This document shows positions 8,864 to 19,924 of a stretch of DNA of 21,446 bases, one piece after another; within the stretch, counting starts at the first letter, position 1, and every line of letters starts with the position of its first letter. The stretch lies in NCBI GenBank assembly GCA_003550305.1, contig QKYT01000507.1, positions 34,579 through 56,024 of the forward strand, in the 5' to 3' direction. Below the pieces are notes generated by a model, which saw only the letters and a list, made by a program, of their open reading frames with translations, did not search any database and was not told the origin of the DNA. The translations under genes and the position numbers were made by a program. The DNA is from Glomus cerebriforme. Taxonomy: Eukaryota > Glomeromycota > Glomeromycetes > Glomerales > Glomeraceae.

Positions 8864-10309
8864 TTAATGATAACCTTTTAATTTACTATGAACTTTAAAA
8901 ACTTCATAATCGTCTATTTCGAATTCACCCTCATTTTGTCTAATTGATCTTTTATAACTTTTCTTATAATATATACCTTTATTGGTAGAATCAATGAGAA
9001 AACATAAATCTCCAAAATCCGGCTTGAAATAATCACATCCATTACGAACTGCTTTATTTTCATCATCAACTTCACTAAAAATGCGATTTTCTAAATTATT
9101 TTTATCCAAAGAGAATATAAAATTTCCTTTAGTACAGATACAGTTACTGTATGATTTCCATTTTAAAGAATTAAATCCTCCAAGAATTTCATTAGTATTT
9201 TTAACACGAGCAACAGTAATAGTAGGTCCTTCATCTTCACAATGTACATCGAAAGGATTCTCTTCAAACCCATCTCTACTTCCACGAATGAGTAACTCAA
9301 ACTCATAAAAAATGTCATGAGTATCATTATTCATTATTTTGATATGATCCGCAAGTATAAAAGCTTGTTGAGAATTAATGATTTTAGAAGCAATCACCAA
9401 TTTAAGTTTTGAATTAAATGAGTAATCTTCAAGAATATCTATATAAAAATCAGCATCAAAAATTTTTTTGAAGGGATGGATTTTCTGAAAGAAATCTTCT
9501 GAACAAATATTTTTAAAATCAATATATGGGATAAATGGCTGGATTAAATCCTTAAATGTTAATAAATTATCATTATTATCATTTATATCTAATTGTAACT
9601 CGACGCATTGTGCGCAACACCATTCCACAAGTTTATCCCAAACCTTAATAGGTTTTAAAGAATGATCATTTTTAATAAGGATATCAAGAAGAAATGTTTG
9701 TTCTATCGTAGTGAAATCATTTGCATCGAAAATTAATGAAGGATCCTTTTGAAATTCATCGTTGTAAAATTGTGGTAATTTTTCTAGATGACTCAATTTA
9801 CTTGCAATATATTGAGTGAGAACTAAATTATCTTTTAATATTGTTTTATCTTTAAGAAGTTCTTCTTCAATGCGTGAACATAAATCGGTAAGAAGCAACT
9901 CATCAGCCGCAATTAAAACGTCAACATTTGTTTTAAAATCATTCGTAAGACAAATTTTGTCAGAATATATATACCTAAAAAAAAAATAATAATAATAATT
10001 TGACTAGTTGATATTTTATTAATCGTATTATAGAAATACAAATTTTTGTATAACTTACTTAACAATAATATCAAAAACTTCAACGGAAATATTTGGTTTT
10101 TGAAATTTTTTAATATTATTATTTTCAACTTTTATCCAATGTGTCGACAATGCCCTATAAAAATAATTCGATTGATGTTGTAATATTGAGGAATTTAAAT
10201 GGAAGGTCTTAGTGTTGGGTTCTTCTCCGACCGAAATTTCGATATCGAAGTGATCGGACAATATACCAGTTTCAAGAATTTTGGGATCGTATCTTCTCTG
10301 TAAATCCAT
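8864..10309 (-). CDS. BTB-BACK-TLDc domain protein
   Basis: Two exons on the minus strand (10059-10309 and 8864-9974, intron 84 nt, GTAAGT...TTTAG), 453 residues. The BTB/POZ domain covers about residues 18-125 (SDHFDIEISVGEEPNTKTFHLNSSIL; then YIYSD and VLIAADELLL). A BACK-like helical linker follows. The TLDc domain occupies about 280-450, with FELLIRGSRDGF, CEDEGPTITVARV, EILGGFN, DLCFL and YEVFKV. BTB domains dimerise and recruit Cullin-3 ubiquitin ligases; TLDc domains are linked to oxidative stress protection and V-ATPase regulation. Which applies here is unknown. BTB-TLDc proteins are strongly expanded in Rhizophagus. I chose the ATG at 10309; the preceding in-frame TTG is not a eukaryotic start. 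The frame is intact with no lesion. Confidence 0.94.
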
Positions 10310-10862
10310 CAAATTGAACGAATAAATGTGTAGAAAAAGTATTACAGTATTACGCTAGTATTCAATATCCCTATTTAAATAAAAATCAATTGTTGAACGG
10401 ATAAATTATACAAATGCGTTATCAAAAAAAAAAAAAAAATATATATATAAATAATATCAGGTGAATAAGCATTTACGCCAAAGATATTGTAGTTATTGTT
10501 GTTTATTGTTTGATTCTTATTAAGGAAATTTATAAATGGCCCAAGTTCATCAATGGTTTAATTTCCTTTTTAAAATATTGTTTTACTAAAACAATTATTT
10601 TAGAACTTTAATTACAAAAAAGATCAGTTTATTAAATGTAACGAAAGGATTAGCTAGATGATGATCCAATTCTTTGATTCTTACAATTTTTATGATTGTA
10701 CTGTATTACTTATCTCTATATCGACTAGAAGGATTACATGAGATATTTTTTCTTTCTAATTAAGGATTTAATAAAAAGAATTGTTAAAAGAGAATATCAT
10801 TCTAGAAATGATCAACTTCTATATATAAAATTCATTTTCTCATTTCGATCTAAATCTGGTAA

Positions 10863-10988
10863 TTGTTGAAAGAAGATGATTACAATCTTCAAGATCATAT
10901 GGATTTACTTGAGCATATGACTTTTGTTAGACAAAGAAATTCAAAACTTATTGTTATCGTTATTAATCACCCTTATCGATTTAAATGA
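10863..10988 (+). pseudogene. Short coding-like fragment
   Basis: A 42-codon open stretch after TAA (10860-10862) up to TGA (10986-10988). It reads with protein-like composition (KEDDYNLQDHMDLLEHMTF, then VRQRNSKL and a hydrophobic run before HPYRFK). It has internal Met codons but no good start context and no partner exon. It could be a decayed exon; chance is a real alternative. Confidence 0.15.
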
Positions 10989-11375
10989 CGCTGACTAATT
11001 GCTTATGCTGAGTTTAAAAAATATATATATATATATTTTTGATATTACTCATTAATAAATACACAATTATAATATATTATTAACCTATCATTTATAGTAT
11101 ATTTACTATATTATAACTCAATTTCATAAGGATACTCTGGTCGGAACCTTCATTTGTCTAAAATTCGATTGTTTGAGTGCAGTGATTTCTAGCATACCGT
11201 CACATGCTTATTCTTTAGACGATAAAAGTTATTTGATCATTCAATCACTCATAAAATAGAAATTTATCAATGATATAATCTACTCAGCCCTTCTATTACG
11301 TGAGCATTATCTAATACGATCTGAAACGTAATGTGATTACAATATTGCATTATCAACCAATTGAAAAGAAGTCAT

Positions 11376-11818
11376 TTATTTTGCATAGAATCCAAATCCA
11401 TACAGCATCACAAAGGCCACTGTATATTTTAGGTATCCCTTGAATGGAATTGCAGGCAAATTTGCTGCAATTTATTAGTAATTTTCATTTATTTACTATT
11501 TAAGGGATAAGGGTGTTGAATTATAAGTTTGAGAAAATGGCACGAATATGATTGATTCCTAACAACTCATAGTGCAAACAAAAAGAAGATCGCAAAATCT
11601 TACCAATTATACATCGATGATGGTGTGTAATAATAGTAAGATAATAAAAGAGAAAATAAAGTTAATGCTGCAGCTGTGCCTTTTAAAGAATCCGATCCTT
11701 AGAATTGGACTTTGGAAGGCGCTTCATGGGGAATCCAAAAATGCCATCTTATTGGATAATTGTTACTTTCAAGTATCAATTGTTCGGGGATGTTGTAATT
11801 AAATCCGATTGTTTCCAT
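11376..11818 (-). pseudogene. Probable decayed small membrane-protein gene
   Basis: On the minus strand a frame starts METIGFNYNIPEQ at 11818 and runs through YPIRWHFWIPHEAPSK to a TAA at 11699-11701. The same frame then stays open through a hydrophobic segment (LKGTAAALTLFSLLLSYYYY) to a donor GTAAGA at 11603. The intron (11465-11603) ends in TTACTAAT-aaattgcag, a strong branch site plus acceptor. The next exon (11376-11464) reads NLPAIPFKGYLKYTVAFVML and then YGFGFYAK-stop, a second membrane helix, but only in a frame that does not match the donor phase. One stop and one frame mismatch suggest a pseudogene; an unseen extra intron is the alternative. The second exon faintly resembles small inner-membrane respiratory subunits, too weakly to name. 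Confidence 0.33.
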
Positions 11819-12210
11819 CCGCCAATGTTAAATGCGATAGATCAAATAATAATTACTAGGAAATGTACATTATGAAAATTAAATATGTTTTCTTTTCTTT
11901 CACAAATTCCATCAGACAACGTAAAGACAAAAAAAAAGTAAGAAAAATACTGTATATAGTGGTAAAGTTGACTATTGCCTTGACTATTTATTCACATACA
12001 TTAAAGAAAGAAAATCATTAAAAACAATTATTTCGAAGTTTGACTCATCGAACGAAACCTTCAATATTCGAATTTAAAATTCATTCTTTAAACTCTGAAT
12101 TCTCTATCATCATTATATATATAATTTGATAAGAAAATTGAAAATTATATCATCATCAATATTAGAAGTTCCATCAATTAAAATATCGACAATATTTTGT
12201 ATATACAGTA

Positions 12211-13920
12211 TTAATCATTTTTGTTAAAAATATCACGTTCTTTACCATCACCATACCAACAAGACTTAATATATGCAATTGTACTATTAAATCTAAACAT
12301 GAAATTTCTATACATCAATCTTAGAAAATTATCGTAAATTTGATGTTGTCTAAGACATTCTGCTCTCGCTAAATTAACATAAAAAGATCCACGACCTCTT
12401 AATCCCAATTCATAATTTCGAATATTTTCTTTCCAATTATATTCATTCCAATTAGCTAAAGCGTTAGTAAGCAATTCAGCGTCTTCAATCGCACTATTTG
12501 TTCCTAAAAAAATGAATAAATAAAAAATTTGATAAGTAAACGCGTATAAAGTTTTAACATAAAAGTATAAATATTGTATAGATCGTGTATGAAAAGCGAA
12601 CCTATCCCAACCCAAGGATTCATAGCATGTATAGCATCACCTAACAATGTTACTCTTGTAGTATCCCATTGATCAATAGTCCCTGGATCAATATCTCTTA
12701 ATGGTCTTCTTCTCAAAGGATAAGAATACTTTTCATGATCATGATCAATTCTTGATTTAACCAATTCCCAAAATTCTAAAAAAATATTAGTTAATTCTCC
12801 CTGAGGTCTATTTTCCTTAATCCTTCTTTTAATATCATTAAAAACTTGTTCAGGATTATCAGGAAATTTGATGTTGGTAATTCATCATCCTTATAAGTCC
12901 AATTATCATTTTTTTCATTATTTTCGGAAGGATAAGAATAAGCAAATAATACTCTATAATGTGATGATGATCCATCATTTTCATTAGAAGAATCTATGGG
13001 ATATAAACGAAACATTAAGAATGTGCAATCTCCTTTTGGACCCATCGTTACTTGACAAAGACTATTTCCGGTTATTGTTAACATTCGATGTAAAAGTTCC
13101 TTATTTGGAGTAATATCCACACAACATTGAGTTATTCCTAAATGATTTATTTTCAATCCAGGAATTTTCTGTTTTCGAACTGAAGAAAAACAATTGGTTT
13201 GAATTTAATGTATACAGTATATCATAATATGAGAAAAAAAAACATTGAAACTAAAATACCGAAAATATATAAATTTCTTACTTGGAGAATGGATTCCGTC
13301 TGCTCCTACCAATAAATCACCTCTTTCTCTCGTTCCATCTTCAAATATAGCCCAAACTCCTTCTTCATCTTCATGATATCCGATACATTTCTTACCCCAT
13401 TGTACATCAACGCCTTCTAATAATAAATCCCTTAATCTATCTCTAAAAGTTACAATTAATGTAAATATATTATACAATTTACTAAATTCATAAATATTTT
13501 TAACCTGATAACCTGGAGTTTTAAATAAAACATTTCCTGAATGATCATAAATGGATAAACTATGATCTTCTAATTTATCACTAATTGGATCCAATACAAC
13601 TTCATGAAGACGTGTTGCAATTGATTCTGGAATACATTTTAATAATGATTTAACTCCTATATTATTTAATGTAATATGATAGCCTTGCCATTTTTCTATA
13701 TATAGATAACGAAAAGTAATTTTTAATTTTTAATATAATATATAATAAAATAATAAAATATTATTAACTAATTACCTTGTGGACTTGATTCTTGTTCAAA
13801 GATTTTTACATTAAATTTCTTCTCTAATGAATTAAGATTTTTTTGAATCGAATGTGCTAAAGTTAATCCCCCAGGACCTGCTCCAATTATAAGGATCGTG
13901 GGAATTTTTTGTTGATTCAT
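12211..13920 (-). CDS. FAD-dependent monooxygenase (TetX/UbiH-like), interrupted by one frameshift
   Basis: Flavoprotein hydroxylase of the FAD_binding_3 group, inserting oxygen into an unknown aromatic or polycyclic substrate using FAD and NAD(P)H. Four exons: 13776-13920, 13282-13695, 12602-13179, 12211-12503; introns 80, 102 and 98 nt, all phase 1. Motifs: GAGPGG dinucleotide loop (residues 13-18), acidic end of strand two in IFEQE, RDRLRDLL (about 133-140), GADGIHS (179-185), and the second FAD motif GDAIHAMNPWVGIGTNSAIEDA split by intron 3. Exon 3 needs one extra base near 12861-12869 to stay in frame (after residue 292); with it the protein is 476 residues, the usual size. As written, translation ends at 12791 after about 315 residues and lacks the second FAD motif. 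Exon phases agree only if the missing base is restored, which favours a recent mutation or an assembly error. Confidence 0.9.
12861..12869 (-). other. Single-base frameshift in the FAD monooxygenase
   Basis: On the minus strand the frame that encodes ...DELPTSNF must shift by one base to continue as PDNPEQVF...RRIKENRPQGE. The change falls in a short homopolymer context (AAATTTCC), a common site for indel errors. No GT-AG intron can explain it. Confidence 0.8.
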
Positions 13921-14647
13921 TATTTAATAAACCAATAAACAATCTTTCTCCTAAAAAAAAATAAAAATAAAAAATAAAAAAAGTTCAAACAAAAAAAAAT
14001 TTGATTTGTTTATTGAAAATCATGAAAATCATGGAAATGGTTAAATTTAGTAAATCCCGCTCCATATTCCCCTTAAATTGTAATTGTACAATATAGTACA
14101 GTATCTATTATTAGATATTATATTTAAATTATATATTCTGAGACGATCAAGCTTGTAAATATCTTGAAATTATACAATATCATATTATACATATTATATA
14201 GGATTTAATGCAAGACTGGTTTATTATTTATAAAATTAACCAAAATTATACAGTATATATATACAATTTTTTTTAAAAAAACGCTAATATTTGAAGAAAA
14301 AATTTATATTTTGAAGAACCTTTATGTAGATAAAGTTTATCACAAGTTCTGTTTTTGGTTCTTGTTCTCCCACGACAGTTATACAATAATCATGATCACG
14401 TCACAATATAATCCGCAGTAATTCAAATTATACAAAAAGAAAATAATCAAAAATGAAATTTATAAGAAAAAAACAATAATAAGTAAATAAATCATTTAGA
14501 ATGCTAAGGTTATTATATTAATACGGATTATACGGATCGATATTTCACATCTTTACGGATCTGAAAAAATCAAATCAAATCATAAATTTTCGCTGTTTGT
14601 TAAAGGTATTAATATACGGTGATATTTACTTACATAAAATTTAAAAT
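13921..14647. other. Upstream region of the FAD monooxygenase
   Basis: A/T-rich sequence with A tracts near 13951-13999 and TATA-like runs around 14110-14130 and 14255. No gene is visible on either strand. Confidence 0.55.
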
Positions 14648-14836
14648 TTAATTCTTCTTTATTAATATATGATGTTTGTTTTTGTCTGCATATACATATG
14701 GACATGGAACAACTTCGCTTTCAGAAACATTAAGAGGATTCTTAAAATCCATGCATTGTGCCGTTTTTGTTGGTAAGCTTGAAACATATATCATCAAAGT
14801 AATAAAATAAATCAAAAAAATTTTTATCAAATTCAT
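14648..14836 (-). CDS. Small predicted secreted protein, 62 residues
   Basis: Open frame with an N-terminal signal peptide: MNLIKIFLIYFITLMIYVSS, one Lys then a long hydrophobic core, with a likely signal peptidase cut after VSS (about residue 20). The mature part is about 42 residues, polar, with two cysteines (TAQCMDF and VVPCPYVY) that could form one disulphide, and a basic tail (NKHHILIKKN). I chose the inner ATG at 14836 because the upstream ATG at 14887 adds a charged stretch that would spoil the signal peptide. No Kex2 Lys-Arg site is present. Size and architecture match effector-like secreted peptides of symbiotic fungi, but no family is recognised. In this A/T-rich DNA hydrophobic ORFs arise by chance, so existence itself is uncertain. 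Confidence 0.42.
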   Translation of the reverse strand: MNLIKIFLIYFITLMIYVSSLPTKTAQCMDFKNPLNVSESEVVPCPYVYADKNKHHILIKKN

Positions 14837-15652
14837 AATTAATTTATTTTTTTTCAATAAGGATTTAAAAAAGTTATCAAAAATCAAAGAAACGGAGCTT
14901 ATTTATTAATGAGAAATTCATCAGCTGTTGCTGCAAGTTTTTTGGCTATACAATTCTAATTTAGGAGTAATTATTCGTTAACTTTTTTTTTCATTTATAA
15001 ATAAGGAAATTGATTTCCAATAATGTTTTAATTTAGGCGCAGTAAGTACCGGTCAAGTCTATAAATAAATTTTTCAATCATAAAAAAATGGGATAATTTT
15101 CCAGACTTAACTATTTAAATTTTATTACAAATTATTATTAGCATTCCAAATCTAATGAATCGAATTAATTTCCATATTAATATCTATAAAGAACTAGAGA
15201 TAGTTTTTCTTTCATCCGAAAAATGTGAAATAAAGAAATAAAATTATTCTGGATACGCTCTAATGTAGAAAGACAAGGTGATTGATGAATGGATTCAAAT
15301 TTTTTAATAAATCATTGTTCTCCTTTAGCTAAAAATTAATTTGCATTAATAGAATTTTAAATTAGCATAAATAAACGTATTTATTCTTTTTATGGTAAAT
15401 AGGATTTAAAAAAAGATTTTTAGTTTGGTAAAAGTTCAATTGTTGATTATTACGGTGTTACCGTAGGATATTATTCATAACATTGATATATAATAGCGAA
15501 CCCTTGGCTTACGGCTTTGGTTTCAGTGTGGTTCGACTAGTAATATTCTTTTTTATTTTTTTTTATTGTTATATAATTTCATCGACAAAAAAATATAGAA
15601 AAGAATTTATTTTATTACTTTAAATCACAGCTACCATATATTGCTGTAATTA

Positions 15653-15759
15653 AGCACCCCTCGAATATAATGATTCTGGTCAGTGGCATCATAATTCCGG
15701 TCAAATTTGGGTCAAAATTGGCATAATGCAGGAAAGGGTCCTTATTTTCTGGGGATGCT
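15653..15759. mobile_element. Tc1/mariner-like MITE (non-autonomous)
   Basis: A 107-bp element bounded by TA dinucleotides (15651-15652 and 15760-15761), the target duplication of the Tc1/mariner superfamily. Its inverted ends read AGCACCCCTCGAA (left) and, complemented, AGCATCCCCAGAA (right), matching at 10 of 13 positions. There is no ORF. The interior repeats GATTCTGGTC/AATTCCGGTC-like blocks. Short length and imperfect ends indicate an old non-autonomous copy. Confidence 0.5.
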
Positions 15760-16129
15760 TATAACAATGTTTTACTGTACACATTCAGCAAAATGATTTA
15801 CTATATACCGGTAACAAGATAATTTTCATGAGTATATAAGTCTGAGGTGCATCAATTAGCTGATCACAACATTCATTAATTTATTTCGCTGATGTTGTAC
15901 AAAATCAAATGATTTATTATGCAGGAAAAAAAAATCAAAAAAATTCGAATTCTAATTAATTCTAATAATTAAAATTTTTAAAAGTAATATTTAAAAAAAA
16001 ATAATCAATAAAATTGGTAAACCAATGGGGAGTCAATCAACCGAAATTAGATAACAAGGGATAGTAAAAAAATTATTTCAAATATTGCTAATTCGTTCCT
16101 TGATATTGTTTTGCGTAGTTAGCATAAAA

Positions 16130-16164
16130 TGACGATTATCTTTATTTTATTCAGATTATCGTCA
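16130..16164. repeat. 12-bp inverted repeat (hairpin)
   Basis: TGACGATTATCT (16130-16141) pairs with AGATTATCGTCA (16153-16164) at 11 of 12 positions around an 11-nt loop. No adjacent gene explains it. Confidence 0.55.
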
Positions 16165-16383
16165 ATGATTGGACAGAGGAAAGACGAAGATAATGTGTAT
16201 TAGTCTAAATAATTTAGACAAAACAAAAAATTAAATATTAAAAACGGAATGTTACCTTTAATGAAAATATTGCATGCAATCATTTACATTATTTGTTTTG
16301 ATAATTTAAAGAATTGTTAGAACATTTAGAATCGACACTTCATTTCACTGTAAATGCCGGGAGGTAGCGATTGTCACTCGATG

Positions 16384-16403
16384 ATTCTCCTTAACTGGAG
16401 AAT
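16384..16403. repeat. 7-bp perfect hairpin
   Basis: ATTCTCC and GGAGAAT form a perfect 7-bp stem around TTAACT. It lies between convergent non-coding stretches; function unknown. Confidence 0.45.
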
Positions 16404-17434
16404 TCATTTACTCCCATGACTTTATCTAACAAAGCATACAGTACCTGAGGGGTTTCTAATGGTACGTGGATTTTCATGATAAAGCATGATAAAGCATGAG
16501 ACCGGAACTATCCGTTTTTTTTTAATTTCAATTGTTATTCGATCATAAAATTGTTTGAATATAAAACTGCATGGGAAATTATTAATAAAAACTTTAAAAA
16601 TTTCTTTCAATCAGAATTTAATACAGTGCACATGCTTTGATTTACTGATTTACTTAATTACTTCAATGATCCAAAAAAAAAAAATAATTTATCAATTGGC
16701 AAAATATGCGCATCGCGATCATGAGATGATTATGTAATAGTTCATGGCGGAAAATATCTGACATAATACGTATCTATCGGATAATTTCCGTGCAATTCCG
16801 TAATTGCGGCACTCCTGCATCTTTTTTTTTCGGAAAATGTCAGAAAAATCTTATATGATCGTACAAAGAGTCACATGAAGGTCACGAGCAGAACTATGAC
16901 GCCACAATCTCATAACGATATCATTTATCATTATTTCATTTTTAGATGAATCTTATTTGTTCATTATTAATAAAAATTTTTTTTGGAGAACGAATGATTT
17001 TTGATTCATGATTTTTTTAAAAATTTAAAGTTTAGGTTTGAATTTTGAATTAAGTTGCAAGATGATCGTCATTAATATTCGGATTAATCGAATAGAACGT
17101 TCTGTGATACAATATACCATGGATATGAACGATAAGAATGTTTGAAGATTCTTTAAACCGTTTCAAGAATAATAGTAAAAAAAAAAAATCCAATAATATT
17201 AATAATAAAATTTTCAGGGTTCATTTATTGATTTACAATGTATATAATAAATACAAAAAAAAAAATTTCCGGTATGCCGACACGCTTAAAAGTTTTTCCA
17301 TATGTTTTGTATAGTTCTTGGCAATTTGATTTTCTTTTACAAACACCAATTAAATTCTGAGAATCTATAAATATATCAAAGCTTATACCAAAGTTTTGGT
17401 ACTAAACCAAGACTTTGGGTATATTAGGTACTGT

Positions 17435-17482
17435 ATATCAGCATATCAGCATATCAGCATATCAGTATATCAGTATATTAGT
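17435..17482 (+). repeat. 8-bp tandem repeat, six copies
   Basis: Three copies of ATATCAGC, two of ATATCAGT and one ATATTAGT run without interruption, a graded microsatellite. Further AGTATATTAG-like units follow. It is preceded by an inverted repeat ATACCAAAG...CTTTGGGTAT (about 17386-17421). Confidence 0.85.
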
Positions 17483-19860
17483 AGTATATTAGAATATATA
17501 ATTATATAAGTATATATAATTAAGAAAGTATTACTGTATATACGATATATACACACGAACGTCAAGGTCTATTTTCAGGTATTACAGATACATCAAAAAG
17601 TTATATCCAAGATTTTTCGTTATCATAAGTTCAAATTTTAAAAATATTCCCGGTAACTTTTTAGAGTATTAAACGTAATATTCGGATATTTGTATCAGAA
17701 GGAATAAAAGAAAGATCGTTTAATATAAATAACATTTATTGTATAATAACGAAAAGTTTGACAAATAGTTTAATCAAATTTTCTGGATTTAGTGTGATGT
17801 GAAGCCAAGCATTTTAATGAACAAAAAAAAATACTAATAAAATCGATCTACGACTATTTAAGTTAACCACAATGTTACATATTTTCTCGGTAACAAAAAA
17901 GAAAAGCTTAAACCGTGATAGACAAAAAAAATATAACTTACACAAAATAAATTAATTATATATACTGTATAATACTACTGTACTGTATATATGGAGAGAG
18001 AGATAATAAAAAAGAATATAATTAATACGGTTAAATTTTAATTTTCTATCATTGCATACAAAGGTTTAACAGTTTCATAACAAAAAAAAACATATATAAT
18101 AAAAAAATGGTTCGTTGTTTGTTATGTATTCTTGTTTATTTATATTCTGAAATGTTGAATTTTTTTGGTGTAAAAAAAAGGTTATAATGTAACGATAATT
18201 GAACTCAATTAGGAAAATAATCCGTTTTCCATTAACTTTTCGATTAAGTTTATGATATAATTCATTTTATTTTTTAATAAAAAAAAAAATTTTTTATTTG
18301 ACATTGAAGACATATATAGGAAATTTTTACGGACAACGCAACAAGTAATTATTTGTTTAATTTATTATTATTATTTCATATATTATTTTATTATTATTAT
18401 TTCATATTTATGAAACAAAATAAACGAGATAAACGAGATAGAGAATTAATTTAAAATAATGATATGTACTAACTTAAAATTAACTTTAAACTTATAATTG
18501 AATCTGCTACTTTTAATATAAAAAAATTTGGCGTCGAAAAAAAAAAAAAAATTAAATTTATTATTAAATTTTTTATTAATTTGATTAATTTGGTATTTCT
18601 TTCAATTTTATATATAGTTAATAAATTTATTAATTATTTTTTTTTTCATTCTTTTTTTTCCATAAATTTACATCCCATTTACATTCCATTTTGAAATCTC
18701 GGAAAAAAATTTTATCCTTTTTTTTTGAATTCGTACCTTTCAATTGATAAATGAATCCCAAATTAGAAATTTTTCATTGATAAGATAAGGAAAAATAAAC
18801 AATAAAATATGGTAAAAGTTTGGATTACAAATTAGAATTAATTTGGTAGTAAATCAAAGATTAGATAAGAGAATGATATACTGAAATTATGACTTAATAT
18901 ATAATTGTGATATCGTATGAAAAATTTAAAGTTTATTTAAAATATATTATCATGTCAAATATTATTATTAGTGAGACATTTTATAGATAGAAGAAATATT
19001 TTTGATAACATTCATACGTTTCAATATTTCTTTTTTGATATCATCCACTACTAAGACACAAATAAATACGTCGTGTATCATAATGTTGTAATTGTATAAT
19101 AATTATAGAGTAGCCGATGGATCGCATCTTGTCAATTCCCTTATTTATATTATCTTAATCAAAGAGAGATGTCGGAAACAATCATTAATTAAACTATTTC
19201 TGGTTGTTAACTCTGAGTAAAGTTTCTGGTATTTATATGATCGTAAAATTGTTATCAACGGTTTTTTTTCTTGTGATTTTATTTATTTCAAAAAGAAGGT
19301 CTTCTTATCTTTTGATTTGCGAGAAATAACATTATTTGATCACACTATATAATTTTATTTATAAATATATTTATTTAGTTAAAACCTGTCAAAAATCTTG
19401 TTTTACAAGAATCCCTTACCCCCTTTGTTTTTATTCATCATATATACTTAACGAGCCCCTTTTTAATTTAGTTATTTTTGATATTTTCATTGACATACTT
19501 TTATTTTTTTTTTTTTTTACCTTCATTATATATAAAAACGTATTCATTACATTCTTTTGTAATTCTTTACCTTTCATCCGTCATTTCATCAAAGTCTCTT
19601 TTTTGAAATTCGTTTTGAAAAGTTTTTATGCCTTTTTAATGATTTCATTGTCCTTTTTTTATATATATATATAAATTTGCTCCTTTTTTTTTCCTCTTTT
19701 CTTAGCGATATATATATATATATTTATATTTATATTTAATGGTTTTTAAACAAAAAACACACGTAAATAATTATTATATGACTTTGAATTATTTAAAAAT
19801 TTTATTTAATAAATTATTTGTTGGTCATTGACAATAATATTTTTAGAACATTTTCAAATA

Positions 19861-19921
19861 TTATTATATTATTTTTTATTATTCCCCCCCTTTTCATTTT
19901 TTTTTTAAAATCTCCATTTAG
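19861..19921 (+). promoter_or_regulatory. Pyrimidine-rich leader before the STE3-like gene
   Basis: T/C-rich sequence including an unusual run of seven C, ending in CATTTAG (AG at 19920-19921) only three bases before the ATG. This resembles a splice acceptor, so a 5' UTR intron ending next to the start codon is possible. The run may equally be a core promoter pyrimidine patch. Confidence 0.35.
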
Positions 19922-19924
19922 ATA

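Larger units (their letters stand above)
10310..12210. other. Spacer with gene remnants
   Basis: About 1.9 kb. It contains the BTB-TLDc promoter (an A/T run near 10425-10450), a short open fragment at 10863-10988, the degraded minus-strand gene at 11376-11818, and the 3' flank of the FAD monooxygenase. Nothing else is recognised. Confidence 0.55.
14837..19924. other. Five-kilobase gene-poor region
   Basis: No convincing coding exon on either strand. It contains a mariner-like MITE (15653-15759), hairpins at 16130-16164 and 16387-16406, an 8-bp array (17435-17482), A or T tracts (18275-18295, 18538-18550) and, before the receptor gene, a pyrimidine-rich stretch (19500-19920). Short hydrophobic ORFs here have the Phe/Ile/Tyr/Lys composition expected of random A/T-rich DNA. 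Confidence 0.55.

Noticed and set aside
11572..11802. 76-codon plus-strand frame
   Set aside because: The complementary strand carries the more protein-like frames together with a strong intron end; the plus frame looks like its shadow.
13442..13510. Possible extra intron in exon 2 of the FAD monooxygenase
   Set aside because: GT and AG dinucleotides exist, but joining them gives immediate stops (AGA TAG); unspliced reading stays in frame and fits the family.
14894..14959. Plus-strand short frame containing MRNSSAVAASFLAIQF
   Set aside because: Only about 16 residues from its ATG, no upstream exon and no signal peptide; most likely chance.
15515..15545. GGTTCGACTAG, resembling a tRNA B-box
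   Set aside because: No convincing A-box or acceptor stem upstream; single weak match.
17435..17482. Could the regular 8-bp array be a CRISPR?
   Set aside because: Units are contiguous with no spacers, and the genome is eukaryotic.
19074..19091. Codons for Cys-Ile-Ile-Met-Leu then stop, recalling a prenylation box of a pheromone precursor
   Set aside because: The Cys is five residues from the end instead of four, and no ATG-started frame leads into it.
19336..19674. 112-codon very hydrophobic plus-strand frame
   Set aside because: Composition is Phe/Ile/Tyr/Leu from T-rich DNA, with no charged loops or splice signals; probably receptor upstream sequence.
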